A stretch of DNA of 64,000 nt from Motacilla alba alba (taxonomy: Eukaryota; Chordata; Aves; Passeriformes; Motacillidae). The DNA lies in contig NC_052046.1 of assembly GCF_015832195.1 (NCBI RefSeq), positions 41,178,473 to 41,242,472 of the forward strand, in the 5' to 3' direction. The notes beneath the pieces are model-generated. The model saw only the letters and a list, made by a program, of their open reading frames with translations. It made no database searches and had not been told where the DNA came from. Shown piece by piece: positions 50,567-63,270 of the stretch (positions are counted from its first letter, which is position 1; each line of letters begins with the position of its first letter). A program made the position numbers and the translations under genes.

Positions 50567-51985
50567 TGTCGTGGTTTGTGGAAGGGGAAGTGAGGAAGTG
50601 AGTTTTTGGGAGGTGGTGGTGGTCAAACCAGTAGGTGCTCAGATGTGAATATTGGCACCTGGTTTGGCCATTGAGGATATGGATACGCCTCTAAGAACAC
50701 AGGGGTTAAAAGCGAGGAACTCCCAGGAGAACTCTCTCTCTTGGTTCTGGTGGATGGAGTGGTCAGACCTCCCCTGCCCAGCTTCGGGCTGGGCGGGGGA
50801 GGAGAAGCCACGAGGCCAAGGGAGGTAGGCCGGAGCCTTGGGCAGAGACGGGAGGCGATGGCTTGGATAAGAGTGAGTTCCCCACAGAGATGGAAGGGTG
50901 GAAGAACTCGGAGAGGCATCGGGCAGCCCCCCTTTCTCAGGAGGGAGAGGGAGAGAGAGAGAGGTGCCAGTGCTACCTTGAAATTCGATAGCACTGGCTT
51001 GGCCGAGAAGGAGAAGTTGGGGGGCAGTGGGAAGAGTGCCCAGCGGAGCCAGCGTGGGAGTTCGGGATGAGTAGAGACTGTAATTTTAACCCTTCTGTGG
51101 GATGATGGAAACCTTGCAAATGCTGATCCTCCGGGAGTTGAAGGAGGAGAGAGACGGAAATAAAGTAAGAGGAAATACGCAAGTGTGATGAAAGCTGTGA
51201 AGGTTGAAGAATGACTGAGAGAAGTTGAGAAAAATCCTAGGTGGAGGAGATGATGGAGTGGCTTTTGGCTGGACTTTTCTTGTATGGCCATGGACAGAAC
51301 CTTTCCTGTAATACAGAGACTGCATTTTAGGGGGAGGCGGTGGCTTGGTGCCAAAGGAGCGATGTGAGCAGAGACGACGGGTGATGAGGTGATGGTGCTC
51401 TTGAGACCCCTCGGCCCCAGGGGGTGAAATATTGGGGGGGACTAGTGTCCCGAAAAGGTGAGAGACTGTCGTTTTCTCCTGGAACTGGGCGAAGCATCCT
51501 TGAAAAGGGAAACCCTAAAAGCAGCTCTGGTCCATGTGCAGTGGTGAGAGCACTGAACATGGAAGGAAGAAGTCACGAAGTGTGGTGCTGAGTGACAGGG
51601 AAACACAGCTGGACTTGGCTGTGTTTCCAGGGGAATTTGCCTGTGGGGCAAGAGGGACTTGTCTCTCCTTGATGAAATGAGAGGTGATTGTCGGAAGGGT
51701 GGAGATGGACTAAGAGTTAATTATTTGAAGGGTGATGGACTGGATAAAAATCTAAGGTTTTGTTTTATGATGTGGGAAATTGAGTGGGGGGAGGAGAAAC
51801 ATTTTGAAAGGTTTCCATTTTTCTCTGTGTGTTCATTTTATAATTATATGATAATAAAGTTTTCTTTTCTTTGTTCACAAGTGGAGGCCTGCTTTGCTCT
51901 GTCTCTGATCACATCTCACAGCAGACACCAGGGAAGATAGGTTTTCATGGGGGCACTGGCATTGGGCCAGCGCCAAACCATGACA
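50567..51985 (+). mobile_element. Large ERVL-like solo LTR (1.4 kb), plus strand
   Basis: The element is 1419 bp with near-perfect terminal inverted repeats: it begins TGTCGTGGTTTG and ends CAAACCATGACA. It is flanked by a perfect 5-bp target duplication, caggt, at 50562-50566 and 51986-51990. An AATAAA poly(A) signal at 51853-51858 followed by a ~127-bp R/U5 fixes the plus orientation. The plus strand is very purine-rich (many gga/gag words, a gagaga run near 50951-50962), so the minus strand contains a 243-codon open frame (50623-51354) that is probably an artefact of composition. The end sequence and 5-bp duplication fit passerine ERVL LTRs as I remember them. No internal genes adjoin. Confidence 0.9.
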
Positions 51986-51990
51986 CAGGT

Positions 51991-54900
51991 ACCTCCCTCC
52001 CTGTCTTTCGTGTTTGCCTCACAACATATGTGAAGCACTGACAACATATTCTTTCCACATTTACCTGTTAACAACACTGCAGCCTGGCTCATCTGCACAA
52101 CCCCTTTTCTGACAGAAGAGCGAAATAAAAACTCTCCCTATGCTGAACTCATGGGTAGCAAGAGCTTGCGATACCCAAACTTTCAAGTCCTTTTATGGCT
52201 ATCATTTTCAAAAATTTGCAGGGGAAAGGATTAAGAACACACACCCTTAATCCTGTGTTTGTTGTGGCTGTAAAAATGAAATCAATCCCTCTGAATTCTA
52301 TTTAGCGTGCCACCACTGCCAAGGCAAACCAGTGCACCTATGAGCACTGCAGTAAAAGTGCCCAGGTGCTGCAGTTTGCAGGAAGTGTGGTAATTAATGG
52401 CTGAGAGCCCATCATATGAGCATCTGATCTCATGCCCAAATCTTCTGAGAGAAACATCTGGAGTGCTGTAACCTAAGAAACTATTTCCTATCTTGTAGTA
52501 AGAATTTTGTAATTCTTTCATGAGGAATTGCATGAAGAATTATAACCCTACTCTGGTATGAAACAAACCAGAGTACAAATAAATTAGTGAAGCTCAGGAA
52601 TAAATCTGGTCAGAAACTGCTAAATTGTTGGTTACTTCTCCAATGGTGTTTGGAGACTTCCCAATAGATGAGAAAATTAGGGACAGTTGTGATTTTCTCA
52701 TGGAAATTTATGGAAAAAAATTATTGAGATAAGACCCCATCTCTTCCCGGAATCATGTCTTTCAAAGAGCAAAGATACTTATAAATTCCTTGCTAATCCT
52801 TTCAACAACTTCTCTGAAAGGAGAATAAGTATATGCAACTGAAAAAATTAATTCAAATTCAGGAGTTTGTTTAATGCTACAGAATAAAGAATAGACTCAA
52901 GTTGAAACTCAGTGCCAATCCCTACCTTTGTTGTCTTCTTACCTGACATGCACAGTTAAACAGATTGTTTATTTACTTCATAGGAATTGTCTTTCACGAT
53001 ATCTCTATTGCTTGAAGATAGTAAGCATGGAATATATGTCTAGAAACTTACTCGGGAAAAAAACATTGCAAAATGAAAGGATGAATGTACAGTATCAGAG
53101 TTTCTCTATCTTCTAATAAGCTAAAAAAGTCTCTGGTTTTTAGTCTCTCTATTTCTGCTATACTAGAAAACCTTATTATCAGTTCTTGTAATTATAAGCA
53201 TTTATACTTTAGAATTTCTATAAATCCTAATTTAAGTTTATACTTTGTTGATTTTATGTTCCTTTCTATTGTCCTAACTTGCATTAAATTTTCCTTCCTG
53301 AAAGAAAATTCTTTAGTCTGTAGGGATATATGAGAATCTATTTCAACTCAAGCTGGCCCCTTCTGATCCTCATGCTGTTCATACCCCACCTACAGGGAAT
53401 CAGTGTCTTCTTGTTGAACGTATTGTTGTTTCAGCTTACAAACCATAGCCACATAAAGATCCTTAAACGTGTAAAAAAATCCATTATTTTCCCCACAAAT
53501 CAGAGACAGAGTTAGAAGTTAAATAGCCTGAAACATTCCTATGAAAATAGGAACCTGTCTCATTTCCTGATGGAGCCTCTCCTTTCAGTACCAGAGGCAC
53601 TGTCATTGAACCTAGGGACTGGGAGATAGGAACAGTTAAGGACCACCAAGGTCTTTAACCTTAACCTCTAAGTCTAAAAAATTTGTAAGCAAGCACCACA
53701 AAAACATGAATTTGGCACTGAAGTAACCATGACACCTTACTGTGCTCTTTTTCAAATGATAGCCAGCTGGAAAAGCTGGGAAATGAAAGCCAGCTGTCTT
53801 TCTGGGAAGGACAGAAACAGGAACACATTGGGCTGTATCAAGATGACGTACATCTTCCTCCAGCACGTGTGTTACTGCTTAAGGAAGTCTGACAGCATTT
53901 CCAAATTCACGGGACCACAGTTTTCACCAGGATGCAGAAGGCTAAAGAGTAGCCTGCAAGACTTGAATTTCATCCACCAACTGGTGGACTTTGTTTCATT
54001 ATTATCTAACTGTTATCTCTTCATTACAAAATCAAGAGGAATGACCCACAAGTAATAATGATCTAAGCCCCTACAGTATGTGTTGGTTTTGAAGGTGTCT
54101 TTTTTTCTATTTAAGATGCCTTTCCTGACACATAGAAATACACTTTAAAAACAGAAAAAGCAAAGAATTGGAATTGTAAGCTCTATCTTCCCAAACTCTA
54201 TGCTTTAGAGGTGATATATAAAATCTGGAAGGGGGAAACATTGGGTTGGGTCCCCAGCTAGGCTGCATTAGCAAAGGCCTGTGTTAGCTTCCACCACGGT
54301 TTATACCAGCTGATGGTCTGCATGGCATTCGGTGGTGACACTGCCACTTTCACTTTACCCATGAACACAGCCTTGACACGCTTTACTCACCACAGTAACT
54401 GATTCTTCTTGGCACATACATACATCAAAACTAGCTGTCCAGAACAAGATTGTCAGTGTTTACTCAGCTATATTTGCAATCCCAGGTGCTAACAGAAACA
54501 AGGAAACATACGTGTTCCCATGTCTCTGGTTGGGGTATGTCAGCCAGTAAGGATCACAAAGGTGCACAAAAAGTACCACACATCTCCACTGAAGCCACCC
54601 ATATGAAAAAGAAGGTAGGTTTGGTGTAAGTCATGTTGTAATCTGCCCACTGAGTGATGCAGCTTTTAACAGTCCTGGCTGGACTACAGGTGTATCTAAA
54701 ATGGGTGGAAAAAATGGGGTTTAAGTTGGACTGGGATATTTTTAAAGCAACTGGTAAGGTTGTTTCTCTGGAAAGAAGGGCCAAAACTTGCTATTCCAAA
54801 TCATATTTAGGGCTTTTTTGATCTATACTCTAGTTTCTAATTTTTGAAGTTTCTCTCCTTCCAGCTGAACCACTATGTTTCTCACAGAAAGAAAACAGCA

Positions 54901-56646
54901 AAAAGAAGAAAGTTAGGAAATTATCAGAGAGATAAAAGCATGCCATTTCAGAACAAGATTGTGTGAGAAGAAAGTTTTAAAAAAGGAAAAGGGTTTTAAT
55001 ACTTGGCTCAGAAACACAATTTTTTTTTTAATTAACTGATAACTTTCAAAGTAAGCATGCAAAAAGCAACTTCTTTCTTGTTTGCTACTCACTGTGACAA
55101 ATTTTGAGTTTTTTGTTTTCAGATGTTTTTCAGAGTATGAAGGAGCAAAAGTGAGACAGACTCTCATGCTGGGGAATCAGGAGCAAAATTGGTATGTGCA
55201 GCTTTTCCAAAAGCATCTGGTAAGGGTATTTGATCATTCTTCAGAGTGCTTGCAAGGCTGACTTTCCAGGAGCCCTGAGCATGTACGAATCAGCAAAGAA
55301 TGAGGAAACACATTAGGATATATTTGCTGACAGAAAGAGAGAAGGCAACACCCTGTGCTGTGTGATCACTTAACAATAGGGAACTCTCAAATCTCAAGGT
55401 GGAACCTGCCATGCAATTTTGTGGTGCAGTATCTGTCCTCAACATCTTGCACATTAAAGATATTTTTTATGAGAATATTAGCACATGTGGTGGTAACTCC
55501 AGGCACTCAGAAAAAAATAATCAAATTCAGACCTCCCATTCCAAATCACATTACGGTTATGGCCCTATGTTAAAAAGATGTTTGTGATGGATTCCAACTC
55601 CTCTGCTGTCAAATCCTTCACTCTTCTTGCACCTCAACCCCATCAAGGGCTAAACCCAAGAAATACTGCTGAATAAAGCGGTTTTGTGCACACACAATTA
55701 GTATTTTGTTCAAGACATTTAAGACATATTTTACAACAAATCTTTTCATTACCAGAGGTATTTAAAAAATATTTCACCTTTAGTCACACTTCGCAGATAC
55801 ACTTTGTGTAATACTAAGTTTGGTATTTGACGCACAACCCATTTTTTTCCTTAAATGCTTAATCATTTTTAAACCATTGCTAAACATTACCAGTCAGGGA
55901 TAAGTAAATACTTTTGTCCACAGCAGATTTTCATATTTAATCCTATTTGCTATAGTATGCAATAGGTTCTTTTTCAGAACAGAAAGTAAAGAAATTATGT
56001 CTGTATGTGTAAAGCTGCTTTAAAGTACTGGTTTCTTTATGGCGTTTCCCTGTAAATTTTGGGTTTTTTTTTTTAAGATCAACCATTATGCATTCTAAAT
56101 GAGAGCTGTGCCATGCCCTTGAAAATATTTTTACTTAATACATATTCAATTAGGAATCTACCTTTGAGATGCACACAGACCTAGAGATTATGCCACTGAT
56201 CTTGCAAAAAACATTTCCTGCATTTTTTTTTTCTTACAGTCCTACAAGGCCCCACATATCTTGCTTGCAAGATATCTTGGCTTGTTGAAACCAAACATGG
56301 TACAAATAGAAAGCTTAGACTTCAAAGTGGATGTAATTTTAATTTACTTCTCTGCTGAGCTTTGTCTCTTTTGTTACTGCAAATCAAGATAAAACCAAAC
56401 TCCAACCTCAGTTCCTAGTGAGCACCTCCTCTAGGCTGCTAAATTCCATATTGGCCCAGGAGCTGTGCTTGGAAGTAATGAAGTGAACTAACCAGTTTCA
56501 AAACTCTCTTTTCTCCAGGAAGATATAGGATCAAAGTGATTGAGTTGAAAACTCTGCCTGCTGATGTAGGTACCAGGATGGGTTAATAGTAGAACCCCAT
56601 TTCCCTGTGTGGAAAGCCTTCTGTCTGTTAAAAAGAGAAAGAGATA
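51991..56646. other. AT-rich non-coding sequence, no gene recognised
   Basis: There is no recognisable TE end or protein in these 4.7 kb. Parts are strongly AT-rich (for example 52780-53340 and 55690-56100). Open frames reach 108 codons and are unfamiliar. Confidence 0.55.
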
Positions 56647-56679
56647 CCCCAATCCCCCACCTCCCCTCCCCCACCTCCC
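56647..56679 (-). other. C-rich tract: G-quadruplex motif on minus strand
   Basis: Five cytosine runs of three or more (4, 5, 4, 5 and 3 bases) with loops of one to four bases give a canonical G4 on the minus strand and an i-motif on the plus strand. An internal cccccacctccc unit is repeated twice. Formation in vivo is not shown. Confidence 0.7.
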
Positions 56680-58763
56680 AGTCTAATTTCAAATATTAAA
56701 CCTGGCCCAGAGATGACTCTATCTGCAATGCTATCTGACAAAGAGATTCTGGGAAGAAATACAGAATTGTAGCCACCTCCTCTTCTTCTGATGACTCCTT
56801 TACTCATGACTCGACCACTCATCTTCTAAGAAGTAAATTTATCCTACATTCTCTTCTAAGAAGTGAACCTGTCACCTTGTCATGCTGGGGAGGCTGCATT
56901 TTTCTTCTCTGCAGCAGGAAGCTGAACTTTACATCTGCCCTACACACAACAGAAAACAGACTTGATGCTGTGTACAGGAAGGAACCACTTGTGTGTCCAT
57001 GCTCTCAGACTTGCTTTACATGTCTTTTGCCTCATATGGATATGAGAAGCAATGAATACAGCAGAAGAATAATGACATATTTAGCAATGAAAAGCACTTT
57101 CACACTGATTTCAATAAGTAAGCCAGGTTGCTCCAAGGTAGTGCAAGTAGGTCTGTGGTGGCATGTGTACCACCTGATGCTGTGCACTGATGTCCTAGAA
57201 TGCCAGGATGCTGTCACAAGGTATCTGCTTTTGCAAGAACAAGTGCCCAGTATTGCTTCTTGCTGCTGTGCAGTGTCCCAGATGCTGGTACTTTTGCTGC
57301 TGCACAGGGTGATACTGGCCTGCCTCAGTGGACAGTGACCTCATTAAATAGGGCAGAGTAAATTGGTGGGGGTGGGGGGAGGCTGTTTGTTCCGCTTATG
57401 CAGATAGAGATGTTTCATCACATTTGCACTAGTTAGAAAGTATCATGCACTAGATGACAAGTCACGAGTTGTCACCTGAGTTTGTCCTTCTGGTTTTGCA
57501 CTTTCCTCAGCTTCTGACAGTGAGCAAGGGAAGTACCTACAGGACAAAGTACTTCACATTCCTTGTTGTTAATTGGTTTGCGATTTGCAGTAAACACTTG
57601 GACAATTCATGGTATCAAACAGTCACTGAGAAGTTATAAAGTGTCCTTTCGAATGGAACCTTTGTCACGAGGTCAATGTCATTCAAATGAGGTCACTGAG
57701 AAAACCAAGTCAAATACACACTGATCCCCTAGTATTAGTTAATTATCAGAGAAGTCATGATAGGTTTCAAAATGTGAATAGACTGTACTGCATATTAACT
57801 ATTATTCAAGATTTTTTTTTTTGCAAGCAGTATGGCAATGAGCTTTGGGGAAAATTTTCAGTTCTTTAATGCCACTGAGTCACAGTAGTTTCAATTTAGA
57901 AATCTTCTAATGCGACAACAAATTTGGGAGAAAGTTATCTAACACAACAAGCTGGTTGTCTGTACATTTTACAGCAACAATCACAAATTAATTTCACTGT
58001 GCCTCAGCTTTTACATGTCTCCAAGGAGCCAGTGCTTGGCAGACTATGAATTAACAAGACCTAACTTCCTCTCTTCTCCTTCAACTTCAGTATAAGGCCC
58101 CAGGATGGGACGATTTCCTTTAGCAAGGTAAATTCATTAAAATATGTGATTGGAAAATATACAGCTGACCTTGTCAGGCAATGACAGCCACACTGAAACT
58201 TCTCTCTGCAGTTGTGGCAGTGCCTGAAGATTCACACCTGCAGTATTGGAGGGTTTCTTACCCGCAAGGAATATTGTGCACATCACACAGATTCATCTTG
58301 CTGGCATGGTTGAAAAAGTTACAGGTTTTTTTGCTGCTTTACAAGATCTGGAGTACAGGGAATGAGGTTATGAGGTTCTGTCTCTTGCTCTCAAGATGCT
58401 CACACCCTCACAACCAACCATTGCTGAACTTTCTGTCTACTGATGAAAGCTGATACATGCCAGAAGCCTCCGATTGTGCAACGTTCAAAAAACAAAGACG
58501 TGGCAAGAAGGAAGGATGAAATCTAGTTTTGCCAGGTCGGAGCTGTTTTTTGCTGCATCCTAGGAACTGGACAGCATTAATGCCAGGGCTACTAAAAAGT
58601 GCAAACAGACATTCCCTCTTTTACTGGAACAGAAAAGAATACATCATCCTTAGCGGTTTTTTCTAGGGATTTGCAAAAGCTTTGCGAACACAGAGGTATA
58701 GCACGTCATTTACTGAGGTTTCCCAAAGGGATTCAATCGCTGATGAGTGCTGGGGGGGTTTTT
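56680..58763. other. Non-coding sequence, no gene recognised
   Basis: The stretch contains a 153-codon open frame (56877-57338, plus) with a hydrophobic C-terminal part (LLLLHRVILACL) and many cysteines. It matches no known family and is treated as chance. A G-rich run lies at 57365-57382 but does not fully meet the G4 pattern. Confidence 0.5.
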
Positions 58764-59067
58764 TTGCGGGTCCCCATGTTTGTTTCAGGTTGCTCCAAAA
58801 CCACAGCGCTGCACGTCCCGTCCCCTCTGTCTCCCCTCAGGCGGCCGTGCTTCCTCTAGATGGCACACGTACCTCTCCTAAAACTCGCACTCGCCTCCGA
58901 CATGGCATTTGGCAGCTTTTCTAGCTGCTATTGCAAACTTTAAAACAAATAAAAAACAGCAACAAAAAAGGCAGTTCCGCTGCCCCGGCGGGGAGCGAGG
59001 CTGCAGACTCTGCAGGGCGAGGCAGGCCAGCAGGTGTGGTATGAGGCACCGGGTTAGATATCCCCCG
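58764..59067. promoter_or_regulatory. CpG-dense patch outside any recognised TE
   Basis: About 17 CpG dinucleotides were counted by eye in ~300 bp, in words such as gcggccgtgc, actcgcactcgcctccgac and tgccccggcggggagcgagg, with a CpG-poor A-rich gap near 58930-58970. Flanking DNA is CpG-poor. Such a patch could be a small CpG island or promoter, or part of an unrecognised element. No associated gene was found. Confidence 0.35.
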
Positions 59068-61109
59068 GTAAAAGCAATGATTGCAAAGAGTAAAGGCCTT
59101 CCTCAAGAAGCATATGCTTGAAAAATTGCAGTTGGCTTTGAAATCTGGGGGTAGGGCATGGAAACGGTTGAACTGTTAAACTAAAGTCAGTCTTACCAAA
59201 CATGGATATTCAAATGTAACTATGGGAAGAATATAGGAAAACCTGGTTCTGCCCTAGAGCTGCCTCAGAGCAGCCTTCCATCTCCCACAGACACGAAGAG
59301 GTCTGCTTACCATCAGCCCCAAAAGCGGGAGCCATGTCTGTTGGAAATGGAGGGTGCAAAGCCTCTTTACATGTGCTGCCCCTGCCTGGTGTATTTTTGC
59401 AGCCCACATAGCCTGCGGTTGTATCTGTCACAGGTATAAACTCCAGCATCCATTAAAAACAGTATCCCATTGCCATCATGCATTACCCATGGATGAACAC
59501 CACATTGACCACACACCCTGTTTCTCCACTACTGGGAGTTCCTCTATTTTAGTAATCTTGTTAATCACACCCTCACTGTACTCTTTCCTCTGTGTTTGGA
59601 AGTCCTGGTGCTGACTACCAATGTTTGAACAAATGCTGTTAAAAATATGGGGTTTTGGGGGGGAGAAGGGACAAACAAATAAGCAAACAGGCATATTTAT
59701 TTTATTCATACAACTTTATTCATACAACATTCACAGTAATGGTGCTCTGCTGTGCTGTCACCTCGAAGTAACACCAGAGATATAAGAGCAGATAGGGGGG
59801 ACACAGGCCATCACCATCACGTGCCATACAGGTATGCATACAATCAGAAAATGCAAAGGGATGAACTTAAGATTATAAGGTACAATTCTCAAAGTCTTCC
59901 AAAATTCTCCAGTTTCTCAGTGCTGACTGTTAAGCAACTCTTCTGTCTTTGAAAATTTGCTTTTTCAAAATCTACATAAAACTTTGCTAGTCAGAAGTCC
60001 TCACATTCAACTGGGTGGACGGAAAATCTATATTCAGCACATGTGGAGGAAATCACATGCTTGATACACACTGTAGAGACCTGAAAATGACACTAACCCA
60101 TTCTTGGGAGGCCAGCACAGCACCTGCTGCAGCAGGTGGTACATGCCTGCACCCAAGGTTTCTGTCTCTCATCTTGGTAGAGTCACTGATTTGGAGCCCA
60201 ACCAGAAGGGCTGATGCAAGCCTGATGAATGAAGACACAGCAAGAAGGTCCTAGGCTGGGATTTAATGGCTTTCCTCGGCAAAGAGGCTGTCCTGCCAGC
60301 TGCAGAAACCCTGTCATTACCCTGAGGAATCAGACAGGAAGCTGCACTTTACATAATGAAGTTTTGCTGTGTGAGTAATAGAAGAAGGGATCCTGAGCTG
60401 TAAAGTGTTAGACTTGACAGGAGCAACTAGCACAACCAAGCAGATGTACTGCATTAGTACATTACGGGTCACAGCAAGATTACACAGCGTGTGGAAGATG
60501 CATTAAACACAAGAGAAATCAGTAACTGAAAGGGAAGGAAAACAAAAACAAACCCTCAGCTTTCCCTTATTGTAAATAAAACTATCTTTCCTTTTCAGTA
60601 GAAACTTTCAATCACATTTCATACTTAAATAAAACTGGGAGTTAATAAATACAGGTTTATAGAGGACTGCCCAGTGGTTGAGGGTATCTGAGACTATAGG
60701 AGTGGTAACTTATGTGCAAGTATCGTATGACAGGAAGACACAGTGCTATTCCAGAGGCAAGAGAAAGCAAAACACTTGTGTTTCCTAAACAGTGGCCTTT
60801 TGTGAGTATGTAACTTGAAAACAAGCACATGTTCAAATGTGCTTGACAGCAGCCATCATAGGCTGTCCCCAGTCCCCAGCAAAACAGCATGTGGTAATTC
60901 ATTGTACCACACATGGCAGCTTGCACTGCAGCATCCACAGAGCAGCAAAAGCAGCAGATTAGGTACATACTCCTGCTATGCTCAGCAGCTGCTGCATGGG
61001 TAACTACTCAGCCTCTGCAGAAAAGCAATGAAGGAATCAGAAGCTATTCCTTCCTGCCCCTGAAGTGGGATGCCAATGGTTGTTTGGCATCAAAATCACC
61101 CTGAGATGC
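59068..61109. other. Non-coding sequence, no gene recognised
   Basis: No protein or TE was recognised. A two-copy repeat of ttattcatacaac occurs at about 59703-59730. Several short overlapping open frames on both strands near 60650-61100 are not supported as genes. Confidence 0.55.
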
Positions 61110-61204
61110 TTTTTTGCTTTTTTTCTTTTTTTTTCTTTTTTTTCTCTCACAAAAAAAAAAAGAAAAAAAGAAAAAAAAAGAAAAAAAAAAAAAAAAAAGA
61201 AAAC
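61110..61204. repeat. T-tract/A-tract inverted homopolymer repeat
   Basis: A T-rich tract with scattered C/G (61110-61147) is followed after a short cac spacer by an A-rich tract with scattered G (61151-61204). The two halves are roughly complementary and could fold back on each other. The A tract would be read as a poly-lysine peptide, which is an artefact. Confidence 0.9.
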
Positions 61205-61918
61205 ACCAACGCAGACTGGTAAACCTATTGTCTTTTCCTCACTTTGAGCACCCTCTGTAGCTCACAGACAAATGGTTGTGCTCTAACTGGATTAATTTCA
61301 CCAAAGGCTGTGGCGCTACAGTGACTATATGTAACCAAGCTAACCAGAAATATGAAGAGAAAAAGAGAAATAATGAAATATAACATCATGAGAAACAAGG
61401 CTAGTCAGGTGAGTCATCTTTTAAGAGAGCACATTAAGGCTGCAGGCGGTGAGGAGTCTGCAATCACTCTGCACATAAAATCCAGAACCACAGTGCCTCC
61501 TTGACCATGAGAAAACTCTACTTGTTCATAAACAAAAATGTCTCAACCTACATTTGTACGGGATTGTTCTTTGACAGGTAGTCTTACCAAAGTTTTTCTA
61601 GAAAACACTGCTTAGATAAGAAATTTAAAATGCAATGTGACACAAGGCTTTCACAAGCTTTACTACAATAAAAAAAATTAAAATAGCCAAAAAGGAGTTT
61701 TAATGACAGAAATCTTACAGCTTAACCAGTCTAATAAGAAAAAGATAAAACACAGACAACAGAGATCTCCTCAGGTAAAAACAGTTTAGCTTGAAACCGT
61801 ATCATGCTCTCTTTTTTATTTAAAACCATGTAGTCTATGAATGTCTTACAAAATATGCCATTCTATTTGATGAGATCATATATGCACAAGAATTCCAGCA
61901 CTGCCAAATTATAAATTT
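61205..61918. other. AT-rich sequence, nothing recognised
   Basis: About 700 bp with no open frame of note and no repeat recognised. Confidence 0.55.
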
Positions 61919-62052
61919 GAGGTTACTTTAAAACATTTGTGTCAAAATACTCAGATTTTACTGAGCCTGCCTTAAAATACCTGATACTTAAAAGACACTT
62001 ATTATCCCACCTACTCACTGACCCTTTGATAAATTACAAGGCAAATCTCTTT
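61919..62052 (+). repeat. Left copy of an inverted pair of a 134-bp unidentified repeat
   Basis: The 134-bp segment starting gaggttactttaaaacattt and ending ggcaaatctcttt aligns without gaps to the reverse complement of 63137-63270, with about 21 mismatches (roughly 84% identity). The similarity fades on both sides. The two copies lie about 1.1 kb apart. The family is not recognised. It could be an old transposon or two copies of an interspersed element. Confidence 0.85.
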
Positions 62053-63136
62053 CATATTCTATTTAGAGAAAGCATCTGTGTTCTCATGTTAAAAATAAAC
62101 TCACTTTATCTTCAGTCCAAGGTCACGGCCTTTTAGAAACCAGCAGAATATCAAGGTAAGCCTTTCCTGACCACATGGTGTCTCCTTGTTAATCTATGGA
62201 TAAACAATAAGCTACAAATAATAAAAGTGGTTTATAGACCAATTTTGTATTTTGAGATTCTTTTGAGTATAGAAAACACTGTCAGTAAATACTAAAATAA
62301 CTGTACATGTGTAACACCAGATTTGATCGCCTTATTAGTCCTGTTTTTCTGTGGAAGCTATTAACTTTCACCATCAGCTGTGTCTTCAGACACAAACATA
62401 ACACAAGCATCCCCTGGAATTGTTTAAAGAGAAAAGACCTTACCAATAAAACAGAGTGTTTAACAGTTGAAACTATAGAACCATAGAAAGGTTCTAGAAA
62501 GGAATCGCAGAAAGGATACACTTCAGGTCACAAGACATGAATCAGAAACACCAGTGAACACATTAAAGTGGATTACAGACAAAGACTAAATCATGTTTTA
62601 CAAATGTAGGGAAGATATCTTTCCACAACCTGATTCATCCATCATCAACATTTCTGCAGTAAATACGCACTCTACAAAGCACATGTTAATGGACCAATAC
62701 TGCACACATAATATACATTCAGCATTTTACTGAAGATTATTTTACTTGTGTAAACACTTTGCAAACAAGTCAACTGGATAATGAGTCCTCCTCGGTGGTG
62801 CTGTACATAAGCACGGCAAAATAATAAAGGAATCCAAACCTCAAACACCATTCCGTCATCAGTCCTACTAAATACTGAATGTCTTCAATCAGATTTACCA
62901 TATCCCCAGGTTTGGCCTTGGTCGAGGTTCAGACCCAAGACTCCTCCCTTGACACTTTGGAGCTACCTGATGTTATTTTTGGCAGCATATCCTGAAGCTT
63001 TAATTCATATTAAAAAAAAAAAAAAAAAAGCTCATAAGAAAGTAAGGAAAAACTGTCCATATTAAAAAGTGGAAAAAAGTGGAATACAAGCTAGATAGAA
63101 TCTAAAATTCCAGCCTGTGCTTCCTTTTCCAAGGCA
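62053..63136. other. Interval between the inverted repeat copies
   Basis: About 1.1 kb of AT-rich DNA without a recognisable transposase or other protein. A poly(A) run of about 19 bases lies at 63011-63029. Confidence 0.55.
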
Positions 63137-63270
63137 AAAGAGATTTGCCTTGTTATTTATCAAAGAGTCAGTTAGTGGGTAGAAAAATAAGTGTGTTTTA
63201 AGTATCAAATAGTTTAAGGTAAGTTCAGTGAGATCAGAGTGTCTTGACACAAATGTCTTAAAGTAACTTC
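63137..63270 (-). repeat. Right copy of an inverted pair of a 134-bp unidentified repeat
   Basis: This is the inverted partner of 61919-62052, the same length and about 84% identical. Both copies contain an open frame giving related peptides (shared words YLILK, LTD, LIN and KANLF), as expected from nucleotide similarity. This is not evidence of coding function. Confidence 0.85.

Noticed and set aside
50623..51354. 243-codon minus-strand open frame as a gene
   Set aside because: It lies antisense within an LTR whose purine bias removes stop codons, and the product resembles no protein. It is kept only as a finding to test.
56877..57338. 153-codon cysteine-rich open frame as a gene
   Set aside because: No recognisable domain, signal or splice context. 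The length is compatible with chance in 64 kb.
61065..61247. Open frame with a lysine-rich tail
   Set aside because: It is a translation of the A-tract and has no other support.
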